From Pseudomonas sp. Fl4BN1 (lineage in GTDB: Bacteria; Pseudomonadota; Gammaproteobacteria; Pseudomonadales; Pseudomonadaceae), in contig NZ_JAAARM010000016.1 of NCBI RefSeq assembly GCF_009908285.1, positions 62,001 to 126,000 of the forward strand: 64,000 bases of DNA, in the 5' to 3' direction. The notes below the pieces were generated by a model. That model saw only the letters and a list, made by a program, of their open reading frames with translations, was not told where the DNA came from and searched no databases. Made by a program: the position numbers and the translations under genes. Shown piece after piece: positions 35,439-44,362 of the stretch (positions are counted from its first letter, which is position 1; each line of letters begins with the position of its first letter).

Positions 35439-36152
35439 ATGGAAAAACGTGAAGAACTCTACCGCGGCAAAGCCAAATCGGTTTACAAGACTGATGACGC
35501 CGACCGCTTGATCCTGCTGTTTCGCAACGACACCTCGGCGTTCGACGGCAAGCGCATCGAGCAGCTGGACCGCAAGGGGATGGTGAACAACAAGTTCAAC
35601 GCCTTCATCATGCAGAAACTCGAAGCCGCCGGCGTGCCGACCCAGTTCGACAAGCTGCTGGGCGACAACGAATGCCTGGTGAAGAAGCTCGACATGATCC
35701 CGGTCGAATGCGTCGTGCGTAACTACGCTGCCGGCAGCCTGGTCAAGCGCTTGGGTGTGGAAGAGGGCATGAAACTCAACCCCTACACCTTCGAGCTGTT
35801 CCTCAAGGACGACGCCAAGGGCGACCCGTTCATCAACGAATCCCACGTGGTGGCATTCGGCTGGGGCACTGCCGAGCAACTGGTACGCATGAAAGAGTTG
35901 TCGCTCAAGGTCAACGAGGTCCTCAGCAAGCTGTTCGACGATGCCGGCCTGCTGCTGGTGGACTTCAAGCTGGAGTTCGGTGTGTTCAGCGACGGCTCCA
36001 TCGTCCTGGGTGACGAGTTCAGCCCGGACGGCTGCCGTCTGTGGGACAAGGCTACCAAGAAGAAAATGGACAAGGACCGCTTCCGCCAGGGCCTCGGTGA
36101 TGTGATCGAAGCCTACGAAGAAGTCGCCCAACGCCTCGGCGTACCGCTGTAA
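35439..36152 (+). CDS. purC: SAICAR synthetase
   Basis: 237 aa. KREELYRGKAKSVYKTDD opens the ATP-binding domain; the family signature VECVVRNYAAGSLVKRLGV and LVDFKLEFGVFSDGSIVLGDEFSPDGCRLWD with the catalytic acidic residues are intact. It joins CAIR and aspartate to SAICAR in purine synthesis. AAGCGGAG is 8 nt before the ATG. Confidence 0.96.
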   Translation: MEKREELYRGKAKSVYKTDDADRLILLFRNDTSAFDGKRIEQLDRKGMVNNKFNAFIMQKLEAAGVPTQFDKLLGDNECLVKKLDMIPVECVVRNYAAGSLVKRLGVEEGMKLNPYTFELFLKDDAKGDPFINESHVVAFGWGTAEQLVRMKELSLKVNEVLSKLFDDAGLLLVDFKLEFGVFSDGSIVLGDEFSPDGCRLWDKATKKKMDKDRFRQGLGDVIEAYEEVAQRLGVPL

Positions 36153-36235
36153 TCGACGCAAGCATCTGATAGCACGGAAAAAAATTGCTCGGGGGCTTCG
36201 CATCCGGCAAAGGTGCTGTTATGATGCGCGCCGTT

Positions 36236-36325
36236 GGAGAGATGCCAGAGTGGCCGAATGGGACGGATTCGAAATCCGTTGTACCTTCACCGGTACCTAG
36301 GGTTCGAATCCCTATCTCTCCGCCA
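36236..36325 (+). tRNA. tRNA-Ser(CGA)
   Basis: 90 nt with encoded CCA. Acceptor GGAGAGA/TCTCTCC, anticodon stem GGATT-CGAAA-TCC giving anticodon CGA, and a long serine-type variable arm GTACCTTCACCGGTACC. T-arm GGGTTCGAATCCC. Confidence 0.95.
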
Positions 36326-36340
36326 TTATTGAACAAGACT

Positions 36341-36382
36341 AAGCCCCTGTAATCGTTGAAGATTACAGGGGCTTTTTCGTTT
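36341..36382. terminator. Intrinsic terminator after tRNA-Ser
   Basis: AAGCCCCTGTAATC (36341-36354) pairs perfectly with GATTACAGGGGCTT (36361-36374), loop 6, followed by TTTTT. This is a 14-bp stem. Confidence 0.95.
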
Positions 36383-36704
36383 CTGTGATATTTGTTCGGG
36401 CATTTTTTGGGCAAAAAGAGTGCTGCTCTGGTCCGCCCGGCCCCCGAGCATTTTCGATACGTTACCCGCCATGCTCTTGGCGTCCTTGGGTATTCAGCGC
36501 CCGTGGTGCTTGCTGATGATCATGGTGGCGGGTAAGCCATGGCATTACTCGGCACCGCAAGTTCCTGCGTCCTATAGAGAGCAGGCGATCTGCATGGTTT
36601 TTTCATCTTCTCTGGTTTCGAGCCGGATGCCGGAAGTAGTGGCGGGAGGAGGCGATGCCGGCAGGTATCCTGTCCTTCAAGTTTGCTGACAAGATACGCC
36701 AACG
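36383..36704. other. Intergenic region after tRNA-Ser
   Basis: About 320 bp with no recognisable gene. An 89-codon plus-strand frame at 36420-36689 has no family resemblance and no ribosome-binding site. tRNA-Ser genes are common integration sites, but I see neither an integrase nor a repeat of the tRNA 3' end here. Confidence 0.4.
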
Positions 36705-37928
36705 TCATTTGAAGGCCGCAAGCAGTGGTGTTGATGTTCTGGCTCTTGCCAGGTACCACTCCTGCATCAGGGTCAGTACGACGGTCAGGCTCATGAAGGT
36801 CACGCTGGCCCAGAAGATGGCCGTGGGGTGCCCTTGGTCCAGCATCCAACCGAAGCCGATGGGCCCGATTGCGCCACCGATGTTGAAACCGGTGGAGACG
36901 ATGCCGAAGGTTTTGCCTTCAGCCCCTTTGGGCGATGCCGCCCGCACTAGCATGTCGCGCGAGGGTGCGATCAAGCCCGTCAGAAACCCGGTGGCGCCAA
37001 GAGCGATGATCAGTGCCAGTTCGCTCAAGCTGGTCGTGGCAACAATGGCTGTCAATACGGCGGCCAGTGCAAAAGCAGTGGCCGCAACCACCCCATGGCG
37101 CTGGGTACGATCGGCCAGCGCACCACCGGCCAGTACGCCAAAAGCGCTGGCAAACAGGAACGCCGTCAGCGCCGAATTGGCCCAGGGCAACGTCGCACCT
37201 TGCCCTTGCATCAAGGCGGCGACAGAGAATTTCTCAATCGCACTGGTGCTCAGGTTCAACAGCACGAACAGCAAGGTCAGGCTCAGGATCATCGGCGAGA
37301 GCAGTGACAGCCGTCGGGTGCTGGCGATATTGAGTACAGGCTCTGGTGCGCGGCGCACGTGGACAACCCGTGCCAGCCCCGAACCGGGTATCAACAACAG
37401 CCCCAGCGCGACAAAACCTACCAGCGCAGCGCCAACGAATGCGAGCCTCGGGTCGCTCGCGGTGGCAATTCCCAGCAGAAACACCGGAGCAATGGCGGCG
37501 CCCAGAAACCCGGCAAAGGTATGGACAGAGAATGCCTTGCCGATGTGGGCCGGATTGATCTCTTGAGAGAGCAACGCATAGTCGGCCGGGTGGTAGACGG
37601 CGTTGGCAACCCCGGCCAACGCCATGCCAATCAGTAAACAGCCGTAGCTTGGGAATAGTGCGATCAGCAGGAAACTGATGCTGCCCAGGGCAACCCCGGC
37701 GATCAGCAAGCGCCTGGCCCCGTAGTGATCGACGACAAAGCCCATGGGGGCCTGCACCAGTGCCGTGACGATATTGAAGACGCTCAGGGCCAGGCCCAGT
37801 TCCACATAACCCACGTCAAAAAAAACCGGCAGCACGGGAAACAGGGCCGCCAGCACCATGATGTGCAAGTGACTGACAAAGTGCGCCGTTGCTACCTGAG
37901 GAAGCAGTCCGACATGAACAATTGACAT
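36705..37928 (-). CDS. MFS transporter
   Basis: 407 aa, 12 predicted helices. The MFS A-motif-like GFVVDHYGARRLLIAG lies after helix 2 (about 62-76), and a second, GALADRTQRHGVV, after helix 8 (about 268). The N-terminus MSIVHVGLLPQVATAHFVSHLHIMV and the PADYALLSQEI stretch occur in fosmidomycin-resistance/inner-membrane sugar-efflux-like pumps of this superfamily. The substrate cannot be inferred. No linked regulator is seen; the MocR gene 371 bp upstream reads the same way. Confidence 0.85.
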   Translation of the reverse strand: MSIVHVGLLPQVATAHFVSHLHIMVLAALFPVLPVFFDVGYVELGLALSVFNIVTALVQAPMGFVVDHYGARRLLIAGVALGSISFLLIALFPSYGCLLIGMALAGVANAVYHPADYALLSQEINPAHIGKAFSVHTFAGFLGAAIAPVFLLGIATASDPRLAFVGAALVGFVALGLLLIPGSGLARVVHVRRAPEPVLNIASTRRLSLLSPMILSLTLLFVLLNLSTSAIEKFSVAALMQGQGATLPWANSALTAFLFASAFGVLAGGALADRTQRHGVVAATAFALAAVLTAIVATTSLSELALIIALGATGFLTGLIAPSRDMLVRAASPKGAEGKTFGIVSTGFNIGGAIGPIGFGWMLDQGHPTAIFWASVTFMSLTVVLTLMQEWYLARARTSTPLLAAFK

Positions 37929-38299
37929 GGATAAACCTGTTCGATGAGCGTCAACGCTCTGGCAAGAAGTATTTTGCTAAACCGGCTGAGTCGTTGCCTG
38001 TCGGCGGTAGAAAAATACAGGGGCGGGCCAGCTCGGCGCTGATCTTAAGCACCTCATGCTCTTGCGTGATAGTCCATTGCTGGCGATGTAAACAGACCAC
38101 TTTGGTCAGTGGCCGGAGTGACGCACATACGCCGAGGCAGCGCTGCGCTCGCTCATTTGGATGGGCAGGCACTGCCGGTTGTCTCTGCCGTTAATTTGCA
38201 CCAGGCGAACCGGGCGACATGATCCTTGTGTGGATTGCCGCCCAGGCACAACGCCTGTTGCTGAGCTATGCCCCGAGCTACCGGCTGCCAGACCTTGCC
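37929..38299. other. MFS-MocR intergenic region
   Basis: 371 bp with no supported gene. Short open frames on both strands (e.g. 37951-38172, minus) have no family resemblance. It would carry the MFS gene's promoter. Confidence 0.4.
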
Positions 38300-39799
38300 C
38301 TAGCGAGTTTTCAGTGCATTGGCCAGGCGCAGCATGGCCGCTTCGATTTCATGAGCGGTCAAAGACGAGTAACCCAATAACCAGCCTTGTTTCTTCTCCT
38401 CGCCGGCGTACAAGTGGCTCAGGCCGGAAAGTTGCACGCCGGCGCTGGCTGCTTGGCGGATGGTTTTTTCTTCAGACCAGCCATCGTGCAGCAGGCAGGG
38501 AATTTGTAGTCCGCCGGGAGGGCGCAAGGCAGTGACGATGCCGTCCAGGTGCTTGCCGATCGCGTCGAGCATGATGGTTCGGCGCCCGGCATACAGCTTG
38601 CGCATGGCCCGGACATGGGCGTTGTAATGGCCGTCCTCCATAAAGCGCGCCAGGGTCAGTTGCAAGATTTGTGGCGTGTGGCCGTCCATCATGCTGCGCG
38701 CGTAGGTGAAGGCTTTGATCAACTCGTGAGGCAGTACCATGTAGCCCATTCGCAACCCAGGATAGAGGGTCTTGCTGAAGGTGCCGATGTAGAGCGTACG
38801 CTGGTACTTGTCCAGGCCCTGTACACAGGCGGTCGGTTGCCCGTCGTAGTGGAACTCGCTGTCGTAGTCGTCTTCGATGACCCACTTGCCCTTCTGCGCT
38901 GCCCAGTTGATCAACTCAAGACGACGTTCCAGCGGCAAGGTCGCGCCGGTGGGGTATTGATGAGACGGCGTGACATAGACGCAATTGGCGCCGCTGCGGT
39001 CGGCATACAGCAGGTCGGTGCGTATGCCCAGTTCATCGACATCGATGGGCAGAACCTTGGTCTCGGCGGTCTGAAAGGCCTTCTTGGCGCCGTAGTAGCC
39101 CGGGTTTTCCAGCAGAATCGGTTTGCCGACATCCACCAACAACTGGGCACACAGAAAAAGGGCCTGGCGCGTGCTGCTCAACACCATGATCTGGTCGGGG
39201 GAGCATTTGGCCCCGCGCTCAAGGTTCAAGTAGGTGGCAATCGCCTTGCGCAGCGGCTCGGCTCCTTGCGGGTCACCGTGCAACAGCACGTTGGCGCGAT
39301 AGTCCTTCAAGACCTGGCGTTGCAGGCGCTCCCAGACATCGGTGGGAAAGCTGCGGGTTTCCGGCAGGCCGGTGGCAAATGCCTTGATCACCTGCTGATC
39401 GTTCACACCGCCACTGTCGAAGATCATCCGCCCGCGCTGGCTCAAGCCCGCCCCCGGTGCTGCCTGGCTGCTTTTGACCTCTTGCGCCTTGATGCGGCGG
39501 CGTGCCGCGCCTCGCAATTCGGTTCCCACCGTTTCGCAGACATAGCTGCCGGCCCCTTCGCGCCGCACGATAAAACCGTCCCGATGCAGCTGCACATAGG
39601 CGTTCTCCACGGTGTCACGGGCAACGCCGAGTGACTTGGCCAGCACCCGAGTCGCGGGCAGCTTCAAACCGGGGTCCAGGGCGCCGTCGAGGATCAGCTC
39701 ACGCAGTGCGCGCTGAATCCGCTGGTGCAGATCCAGCAACTGAAACTCAACATCGTTGAGGCGCATTTTCAGCGTTTCCAGCTCGAACGTTTTCGCCAT
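38300..39799 (-). CDS. MocR-type regulator (GntR wHTH fused to aminotransferase fold)
   Basis: 499 aa. The N-terminal winged helix (about 20-90) has the GntR pattern LILDGALDPGLKLPATRVLAKSLGVARDTVENAYVQL...GSYV. The C-terminal 360 residues have the class-I aminotransferase fold: NPGYYGAKKAF, VTPSHQYPTGATLP, IEDDYDSEFHYDG and the PLP-Lys motif GTFSKTLYPGLRMGY. MocR proteins sense PLP or an amine/amino-acid aldimine. It is divergent from benE-yggS-glyA-lysE and probably controls that operon (inference). Confidence 0.9.
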   Translation of the reverse strand: MAKTFELETLKMRLNDVEFQLLDLHQRIQRALRELILDGALDPGLKLPATRVLAKSLGVARDTVENAYVQLHRDGFIVRREGAGSYVCETVGTELRGAARRRIKAQEVKSSQAAPGAGLSQRGRMIFDSGGVNDQQVIKAFATGLPETRSFPTDVWERLQRQVLKDYRANVLLHGDPQGAEPLRKAIATYLNLERGAKCSPDQIMVLSSTRQALFLCAQLLVDVGKPILLENPGYYGAKKAFQTAETKVLPIDVDELGIRTDLLYADRSGANCVYVTPSHQYPTGATLPLERRLELINWAAQKGKWVIEDDYDSEFHYDGQPTACVQGLDKYQRTLYIGTFSKTLYPGLRMGYMVLPHELIKAFTYARSMMDGHTPQILQLTLARFMEDGHYNAHVRAMRKLYAGRRTIMLDAIGKHLDGIVTALRPPGGLQIPCLLHDGWSEEKTIRQAASAGVQLSGLSHLYAGEEKKQGWLLGYSSLTAHEIEAAMLRLANALKTR

Positions 39800-40154
39800 G
39801 CGGTCTGCCTTACTTTAATAAATTGGCCTGCAAAGGCAGTCCAGTCTATCCGTAGAATTCACTCCTCGTCATTGCCTTTGTGCCGGGCGAGCAGGCGTGT
39901 TGCCAGCGATTTTGAACAGGGCTTAGTCAGCTATGGCCAGCTCACGCTGGCGGCTGTCGAGGTGTCGAGCAACTTCATGAAGGGTTTTGTCCGCATGCAT
40001 GGCTGAGACAGGGAACGCTTCAGTCGCCGCCGACGGTTCGGAAAGTGGTCTGGTTACCTATGAAAACGTGCCGAGGAAAAACACGCCATTTCAGCCTTAT
40101 AAATTCCCCCTGATCCGAGGCCAAACACCTCGTTTTGCAAGGAGCAAAGCCATC
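39800..40154. other. mocR-benE divergent region
   Basis: 355 bp that should hold both promoters and the MocR operator. An open plus-strand frame ends LVSYGQLTLAAVEVSSNFMKGFVRMHG at 40006. It reads like the tail of a real protein and may be a gene remnant, but no family was recognised. AGGAG precedes the benE-like ATG. Confidence 0.4.
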
Positions 40155-41405
40155 ATGTCTTCTTCAGTATCCCCATCGGCCCTGCGTCTAGGCGACCTTG
40201 TGCATCCGGTAATCGCCGGTCTGATTTCAGTCATCGTCAACTATGGCGGCACGTTCATCCTGGTCTTTCAGGCCGCCAAGGTCGCCGGGCTCAGCCCAGA
40301 GCTGACGGCGTCGTGGGTATGGTCGGTGTCGATTGGCGTGGGTATTACCGGGCTGTTTCTGAGTTGGGTGAGCCGTGAGCCGATCATTACTGCCTGGTCG
40401 ACACCCGCCGCGGCCTTTCTGGTCGTTGCGCTGTCCACCACGCCTTACGTCGAGGCAGTGGGTGCGTACATCATTTCGGCTGTCGCCTTCGTGCTGCTGG
40501 GGTTGTCCGGTTGCTTCGAAAAAGTCATCCGCCTGATTCCCCCTGGCGTGGCTGCGGGCCTGCTGGCCGGTATCCTGCTGCAGTTCGGTATCGGCGCGTT
40601 TGCTGGCATGAGTATTGACCCGGTATTGGTCGGGGCGCTGGTTGCCGCTTACGTTGTGCTCAAGCGCTTTACCGCGCGCTACGCGGTGGTGGGCATTCTG
40701 GTGCTGGGGCTGGGGTTTCTTCTGACGCAGGGCCGTGTGGATCTTTCGGGGTTGGCGCTGCAATTCGCGGCACCGGTATTCACCCGGCCTGAGTTCTCGA
40801 TCAATGCGTTGCTCAGCGTGGCGCTGCCGCTGTTTCTGATCACACTCACCGGCCAGTACATGCCGGGCATGCTGGTGCTGCGCAACGATGGCTTCAGCAC
40901 CAGCGCCAACCCGATCCTGACAGTCACAGGGCTGGGCTCCGTGCTGATGGCGCCCTTCGGTTCCCATGCCTTCAACGTCGCAGCCATCACGGCGGCCATC
41001 TGCACCGGCAAGGAAGCCGCGGAGGATCCGTCCAAGCGCTGGATCGCCGGGGTCGCCGCAGGCGTGTTCTACATCCTCGTGGGGATTTTCGGGGTAACCC
41101 TCGCCGCGGTGTTCATGGCGCTCCCGGCCACCTTCATTACGACGCTGGCGGGGCTAGCCCTGCTCGGCACTATCGGCACCAGCCTGGCCAGCGCCATGGC
41201 TGAGGTCAAATCCCGCGAAGCCTCGCTGATCACTTTTCTGGCATCCGCCGCGAACATCACCTTGCTGGGGATCGGTGGGGCGTTCTGGGGCTTGCTGATC
41301 GGCCTGGCGGCCTACGCCTTGCTCAATGGCCGCTTGCCGACTCGCAAGGCGGAGATCATTCCGGCAGCCGATGCTGTTGTGAAAACCCAAGGAACCCGCC
41401 ACTGA
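40155..41405 (+). CDS. BenE-family benzoate/proton symporter-like permease
   Basis: 416 aa from the ATG at 40155. About 12 helices. The family features GLISVIVNYGGTFILVFQAAKVAGLSPELTASWVWSVSIG and the PFGSHAFNVAAITAAICTGKEAAEDPSKRWIAG block are present. BenE members carry benzoate or other compounds, but no aromatic catabolism genes are near; the context is amino-acid/PLP enzymes, so another substrate is possible. Its stop TGA shares a base with the next ATG. Confidence 0.85.
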   Translation: MSSSVSPSALRLGDLVHPVIAGLISVIVNYGGTFILVFQAAKVAGLSPELTASWVWSVSIGVGITGLFLSWVSREPIITAWSTPAAAFLVVALSTTPYVEAVGAYIISAVAFVLLGLSGCFEKVIRLIPPGVAAGLLAGILLQFGIGAFAGMSIDPVLVGALVAAYVVLKRFTARYAVVGILVLGLGFLLTQGRVDLSGLALQFAAPVFTRPEFSINALLSVALPLFLITLTGQYMPGMLVLRNDGFSTSANPILTVTGLGSVLMAPFGSHAFNVAAITAAICTGKEAAEDPSKRWIAGVAAGVFYILVGIFGVTLAAVFMALPATFITTLAGLALLGTIGTSLASAMAEVKSREASLITFLASAANITLLGIGGAFWGLLIGLAAYALLNGRLPTRKAEIIPAADAVVKTQGTRH

Positions 41406-42235
41406 TGATCACTCAACTGCAAGACATCACCACCCTGCACGAGGGTCATGGCCGTTACCCGCAAGCCACCAGCGTCGAGGACTTTTGTCGCAACCTGGCA
41501 GCCGTGCAGCAGCGTATCGCCAACGCCTGTCAGCGGGTCGGGCGTGATCCGGCGGGTGTGCGCCTGCTGCCGGTCAGCAAAACCTTTGACGAAGCTCATC
41601 TGCGTCTGGCCTACGCGGCCGGCTGCCGGTTACTGGGTGAGAACAAGGTGCAGGAAGCGCAGCAAAAATGGCAGGCCATGACCGATCTGGCCGACCTGCA
41701 ATGGTCGGTCATCGGCCACCTGCAAACCAACAAGGCCAAGCAGGTGGCGCGTTTTGCCAGTGAGTTTCAGGCATTGGACAGCCTGCGCGTGGCCGAGGCC
41801 CTGGATCGTCGCCTGCACATTGAGGGGCGCCAACTGGATGTGTTCGTCCAGGTCAATACCTCCGGCGAAGTCAGTAAATACGGCCTGGCGCCCGAAGCCG
41901 TCGCGGACTTTTTGCACGCCCTGCCGGCGTTCTCGGCGTTACGGGTGCGCGGGCTGATGACGCTGGCGCTGTTTTCCGCCGACGTGGCCCGTGTCCGGCC
42001 TTGCTTTGTACGGCTGCGTGAATTGCGCGAGCGCCTGCGCCAGCACGCCCCCGCGGGCGTCGGGCTGGAGGAGTTGTCCATGGGGATGTCCGGTGATTTC
42101 GAAGTCGCCATTGAAGAGGGGGCGACCGTGGTGCGTGTCGGTCAGGCCATCTTCGGCGCACGTGCCATGCCGGATGCCTACTACTGGCCAACCGCGGATG
42201 TCCGTCCGGGAGGCGATGTTCCCCCAGCAACTTGA
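41405..42235 (+). CDS. YggS/PLPBP-family PLP-binding protein (fold-type III)
   Basis: 276 aa, longer than housekeeping YggS (about 230) because of a 30-residue N-terminal extension and a C-terminal tail. The PLP-Lys motif LLPVSKTFDEAHLRLAYAAGCRLLGENKVQEAQQKW and the later LQWSVIGHLQTNKAK are typical, as are ELSMGMSGDFEVAIEEGATVVRVGQAIFG. It begins by TGATG overlap with benE. YggS proteins buffer PLP and affect amino-acid pools; in P. aeruginosa-type genomes a separate housekeeping copy lies near pilT, so this is likely a second, specialised copy. Confidence 0.85.
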   Translation: MITQLQDITTLHEGHGRYPQATSVEDFCRNLAAVQQRIANACQRVGRDPAGVRLLPVSKTFDEAHLRLAYAAGCRLLGENKVQEAQQKWQAMTDLADLQWSVIGHLQTNKAKQVARFASEFQALDSLRVAEALDRRLHIEGRQLDVFVQVNTSGEVSKYGLAPEAVADFLHALPAFSALRVRGLMTLALFSADVARVRPCFVRLRELRERLRQHAPAGVGLEELSMGMSGDFEVAIEEGATVVRVGQAIFGARAMPDAYYWPTADVRPGGDVPPAT

Positions 42236-42400
42236 TTCACCCATTACAGGCAGCCATGCGATGTCCAGCGGTTATCTGTTGGCCCTGCGAATGCTGATGC
42301 GGTTGATCTGTGAAGGCTCGCAAAACAACGACATTGCAGTGTGTCTCTCTCGGCACTTGCCATGAACCGGCTCACTTTCCCAACCAAGGACTCCTTCATC

Positions 42401-43666
42401 ATGTACGACTCAACGCTGACCCTTAAAGCATTCGACGCCGAGCTGTATGAGGCGATTCATGACGAAGAACATCGTCAGGAAGACCACGTCGAACTGATCG
42501 CTTCGGAGAACTACGCCAGCCCTCTGGTGATGAAAATCCAGAGCACCGTGCTCACTAATAAGTACGCCGAAGGCTACCCAGGCAAGCGCTACTACAGCGG
42601 CTGCGAGTATGTCGACGTGGCGGAACGGCTGGCCATCGAGCGGGTCAAGACCCTGTTCAACTGCGACTACGCCAATGTGCAGCCGCATGCGGGTGCCCAG
42701 GCGAACGCCGCGGTATTCCTGGCCTTGATCAATCCCGGCGACACGGTGATGGGCATGAACCTGGCCCAAGGTGGTCACCTGACCCACGGTAACCCTTCAA
42801 ACTTCTCGGGCCGTCATTACAAGATCGTTCCTTATGGCCTTGACCCCAAGACCGGCTTTCTCGACTACGACGAGATGGAACGCATCGCCCTGGAAACTCG
42901 ACCGAAGATGCTGATCGGTGGTTTTTCTGCCTACTCCCGGTACAAGGACTGGGCACGCATGCGGGCCATTGCCGACAAGGTCGGGGCTATTTTCTGGGTC
43001 GACATGGCTCACGTCGCGGGACTGGTCGCCGCAGGCGAATATCCGGACCCATTGCCGCACGCACACGTGGTCACCAGTACCACTCACAAGACCTTGCGGG
43101 GCCCGCGGGGTGGCTTGATTTTGTCCAAGGGGCAAGACGAAGCGTTCTACAAGAAACTCGATTCTGCGGTATTCCCCGGTGTGCAGGGCGGCCCGCTGAT
43201 GCACCAGATCGCGGCCAAGGCCGTGGCCTTCAAGGAAGCACTGGCCCCCGAGTTCAAAATCTATCAGGCGCAGGTGCTGAGCAACGCCCGGAGCATGGCC
43301 GCCGTGCTGCAACAGCGGGGTTACAAGATTGTCTCCGGTGGCACTGATAATCACATGATGCTGATCGACCTGTCCGACAGACCTTACACCGGCAAGGACG
43401 CCGATGCGGCCCTGAGCAGGGCTTACATCACCGCCAACAAAAACTCGGTGCCCAACGACCCACGCTCACCGTTCGTGACCTCTGGATTGCGCATCGGTAC
43501 CCCAGCCGTCACTACCCGAGGTTTCGGTGTGCTCGAATGCCAACAACTGGCGGGCTGGTTGTGCGACGTACTGGATGCTCTGGAAAGCGGTCGCGGCGAC
43601 GAGGTCACGCACCACGTGCGCGAACAGGTGGTAGGGCTCTGCCGCCGTCATCCGGTCTATCGTTAA
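42401..43666 (+). CDS. glyA: Serine hydroxymethyltransferase, accessory copy
   Basis: 421 aa, full-length SHMT. It shows ELIASENYASP, YAEGYPGKRYYSGCEYVD, the PLP-Lys signature VVTSTTHKTLRGPRGG and NKNSVPNDPRSPFVTSGLRIGTPA. It converts serine and tetrahydrofolate to glycine and 5,10-methylene-THF; relatives also act as threonine or hydroxy-amino-acid aldolases. The start at 42401 has AAGGA 10 nt ahead; an ATG at 42362 is possible. Lying in a MocR-linked operon, this is probably not the housekeeping copy. Confidence 0.9.
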   Translation: MYDSTLTLKAFDAELYEAIHDEEHRQEDHVELIASENYASPLVMKIQSTVLTNKYAEGYPGKRYYSGCEYVDVAERLAIERVKTLFNCDYANVQPHAGAQANAAVFLALINPGDTVMGMNLAQGGHLTHGNPSNFSGRHYKIVPYGLDPKTGFLDYDEMERIALETRPKMLIGGFSAYSRYKDWARMRAIADKVGAIFWVDMAHVAGLVAAGEYPDPLPHAHVVTSTTHKTLRGPRGGLILSKGQDEAFYKKLDSAVFPGVQGGPLMHQIAAKAVAFKEALAPEFKIYQAQVLSNARSMAAVLQQRGYKIVSGGTDNHMMLIDLSDRPYTGKDADAALSRAYITANKNSVPNDPRSPFVTSGLRIGTPAVTTRGFGVLECQQLAGWLCDVLDALESGRGDEVTHHVREQVVGLCRRHPVYR

Positions 43667-43723
43667 TTCTTTACCCCGAGCTATCGCCGTCGAGCTGATT
43701 TCCAGAAGACCAAGGGCTGTCCC

Positions 43724-44362
43724 ATGATTCCCATTCAAGACTTACTCGTGTTCGTTGCCGCTGCGCTGCTCATGGTGCTCACGCCCGGACCGAACATGAT
43801 CTACCTGATTTCCCGCTCGATCTGTCAGGGGCGCAAGGCCGGCATCATCTCTTTGCTGGGGGTGGTAGCGGGTTTCTTCGTGCACCTGTTTGCCGCCGCC
43901 GTAGGTTTGACGGCCGTGTTCCTCACTGTACCGATGGCTTATGAAGTGCTGAAGTGGGCCGGAGCGCTGTACCTGATGTGGCTGGCCTGGCAGGCGCTCA
44001 AGCCTGGGGCTCGCTCGCCGTTCGAGGCCCGGCAACTGCCGCCGGACTCGTCGAGGAAACTGATCCTGATGGGGTTTCTCACCAGTGCCCTGAACCCGAA
44101 AATCGCGGTGTTCTACTTGTCGGTGTTTCCGCAGTTCATCAACCCCGAGCACGGTTCAGTGTTCACCCAGAGTATCGTCCTTGGTCTGACCCAGATCAGC
44201 GTAAGCTTTTCGGTCAACCTGCTGATTGCGTTGTTCGCCTCCGGGATTGCCGCGTGGTTCGTCCACAACCCATTGTGGCTGGCGGTGCAGCGCTACGTTA
44301 TGGGGTTTGTGCTGGCGGGGCTCGCGGTACGTTTAATGCTCGAACAGCGCCGTACCGCGTGA
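43724..44362 (+). CDS. LysE/RhtB-family amino-acid exporter
   Basis: 212 aa with about six helices. The family signature LMVLTPGPNMIYLISRSICQGRKAGIISLLGVVAGFFVH and the LNPKIAVFYLSVFPQFI block are present. RhtB members export threonine, homoserine and similar amino acids. It lies 57 nt after glyA. With SHMT and a PLP protein in front, export of an amino acid made or removed by this operon is plausible. Confidence 0.88.
   Translation: MIPIQDLLVFVAAALLMVLTPGPNMIYLISRSICQGRKAGIISLLGVVAGFFVHLFAAAVGLTAVFLTVPMAYEVLKWAGALYLMWLAWQALKPGARSPFEARQLPPDSSRKLILMGFLTSALNPKIAVFYLSVFPQFINPEHGSVFTQSIVLGLTQISVSFSVNLLIALFASGIAAWFVHNPLWLAVQRYVMGFVLAGLAVRLMLEQRRTA

Noticed and set aside
36236..36325. tRNA-Ser as the attachment site of an island reaching the adhesin locus
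   Set aside because: No integrase and no repeat of the tRNA 3' end were found downstream within the window.
36420..36689. An 89-codon frame after tRNA-Ser
   Set aside because: No ribosome-binding site, no recognisable features; possibly junk left by past integration but no att repeat seen.
37951..38172. A 73-codon minus-strand frame between the MFS and MocR genes
   Set aside because: Protein composition and start context are poor and it lies where the MFS promoter is expected.
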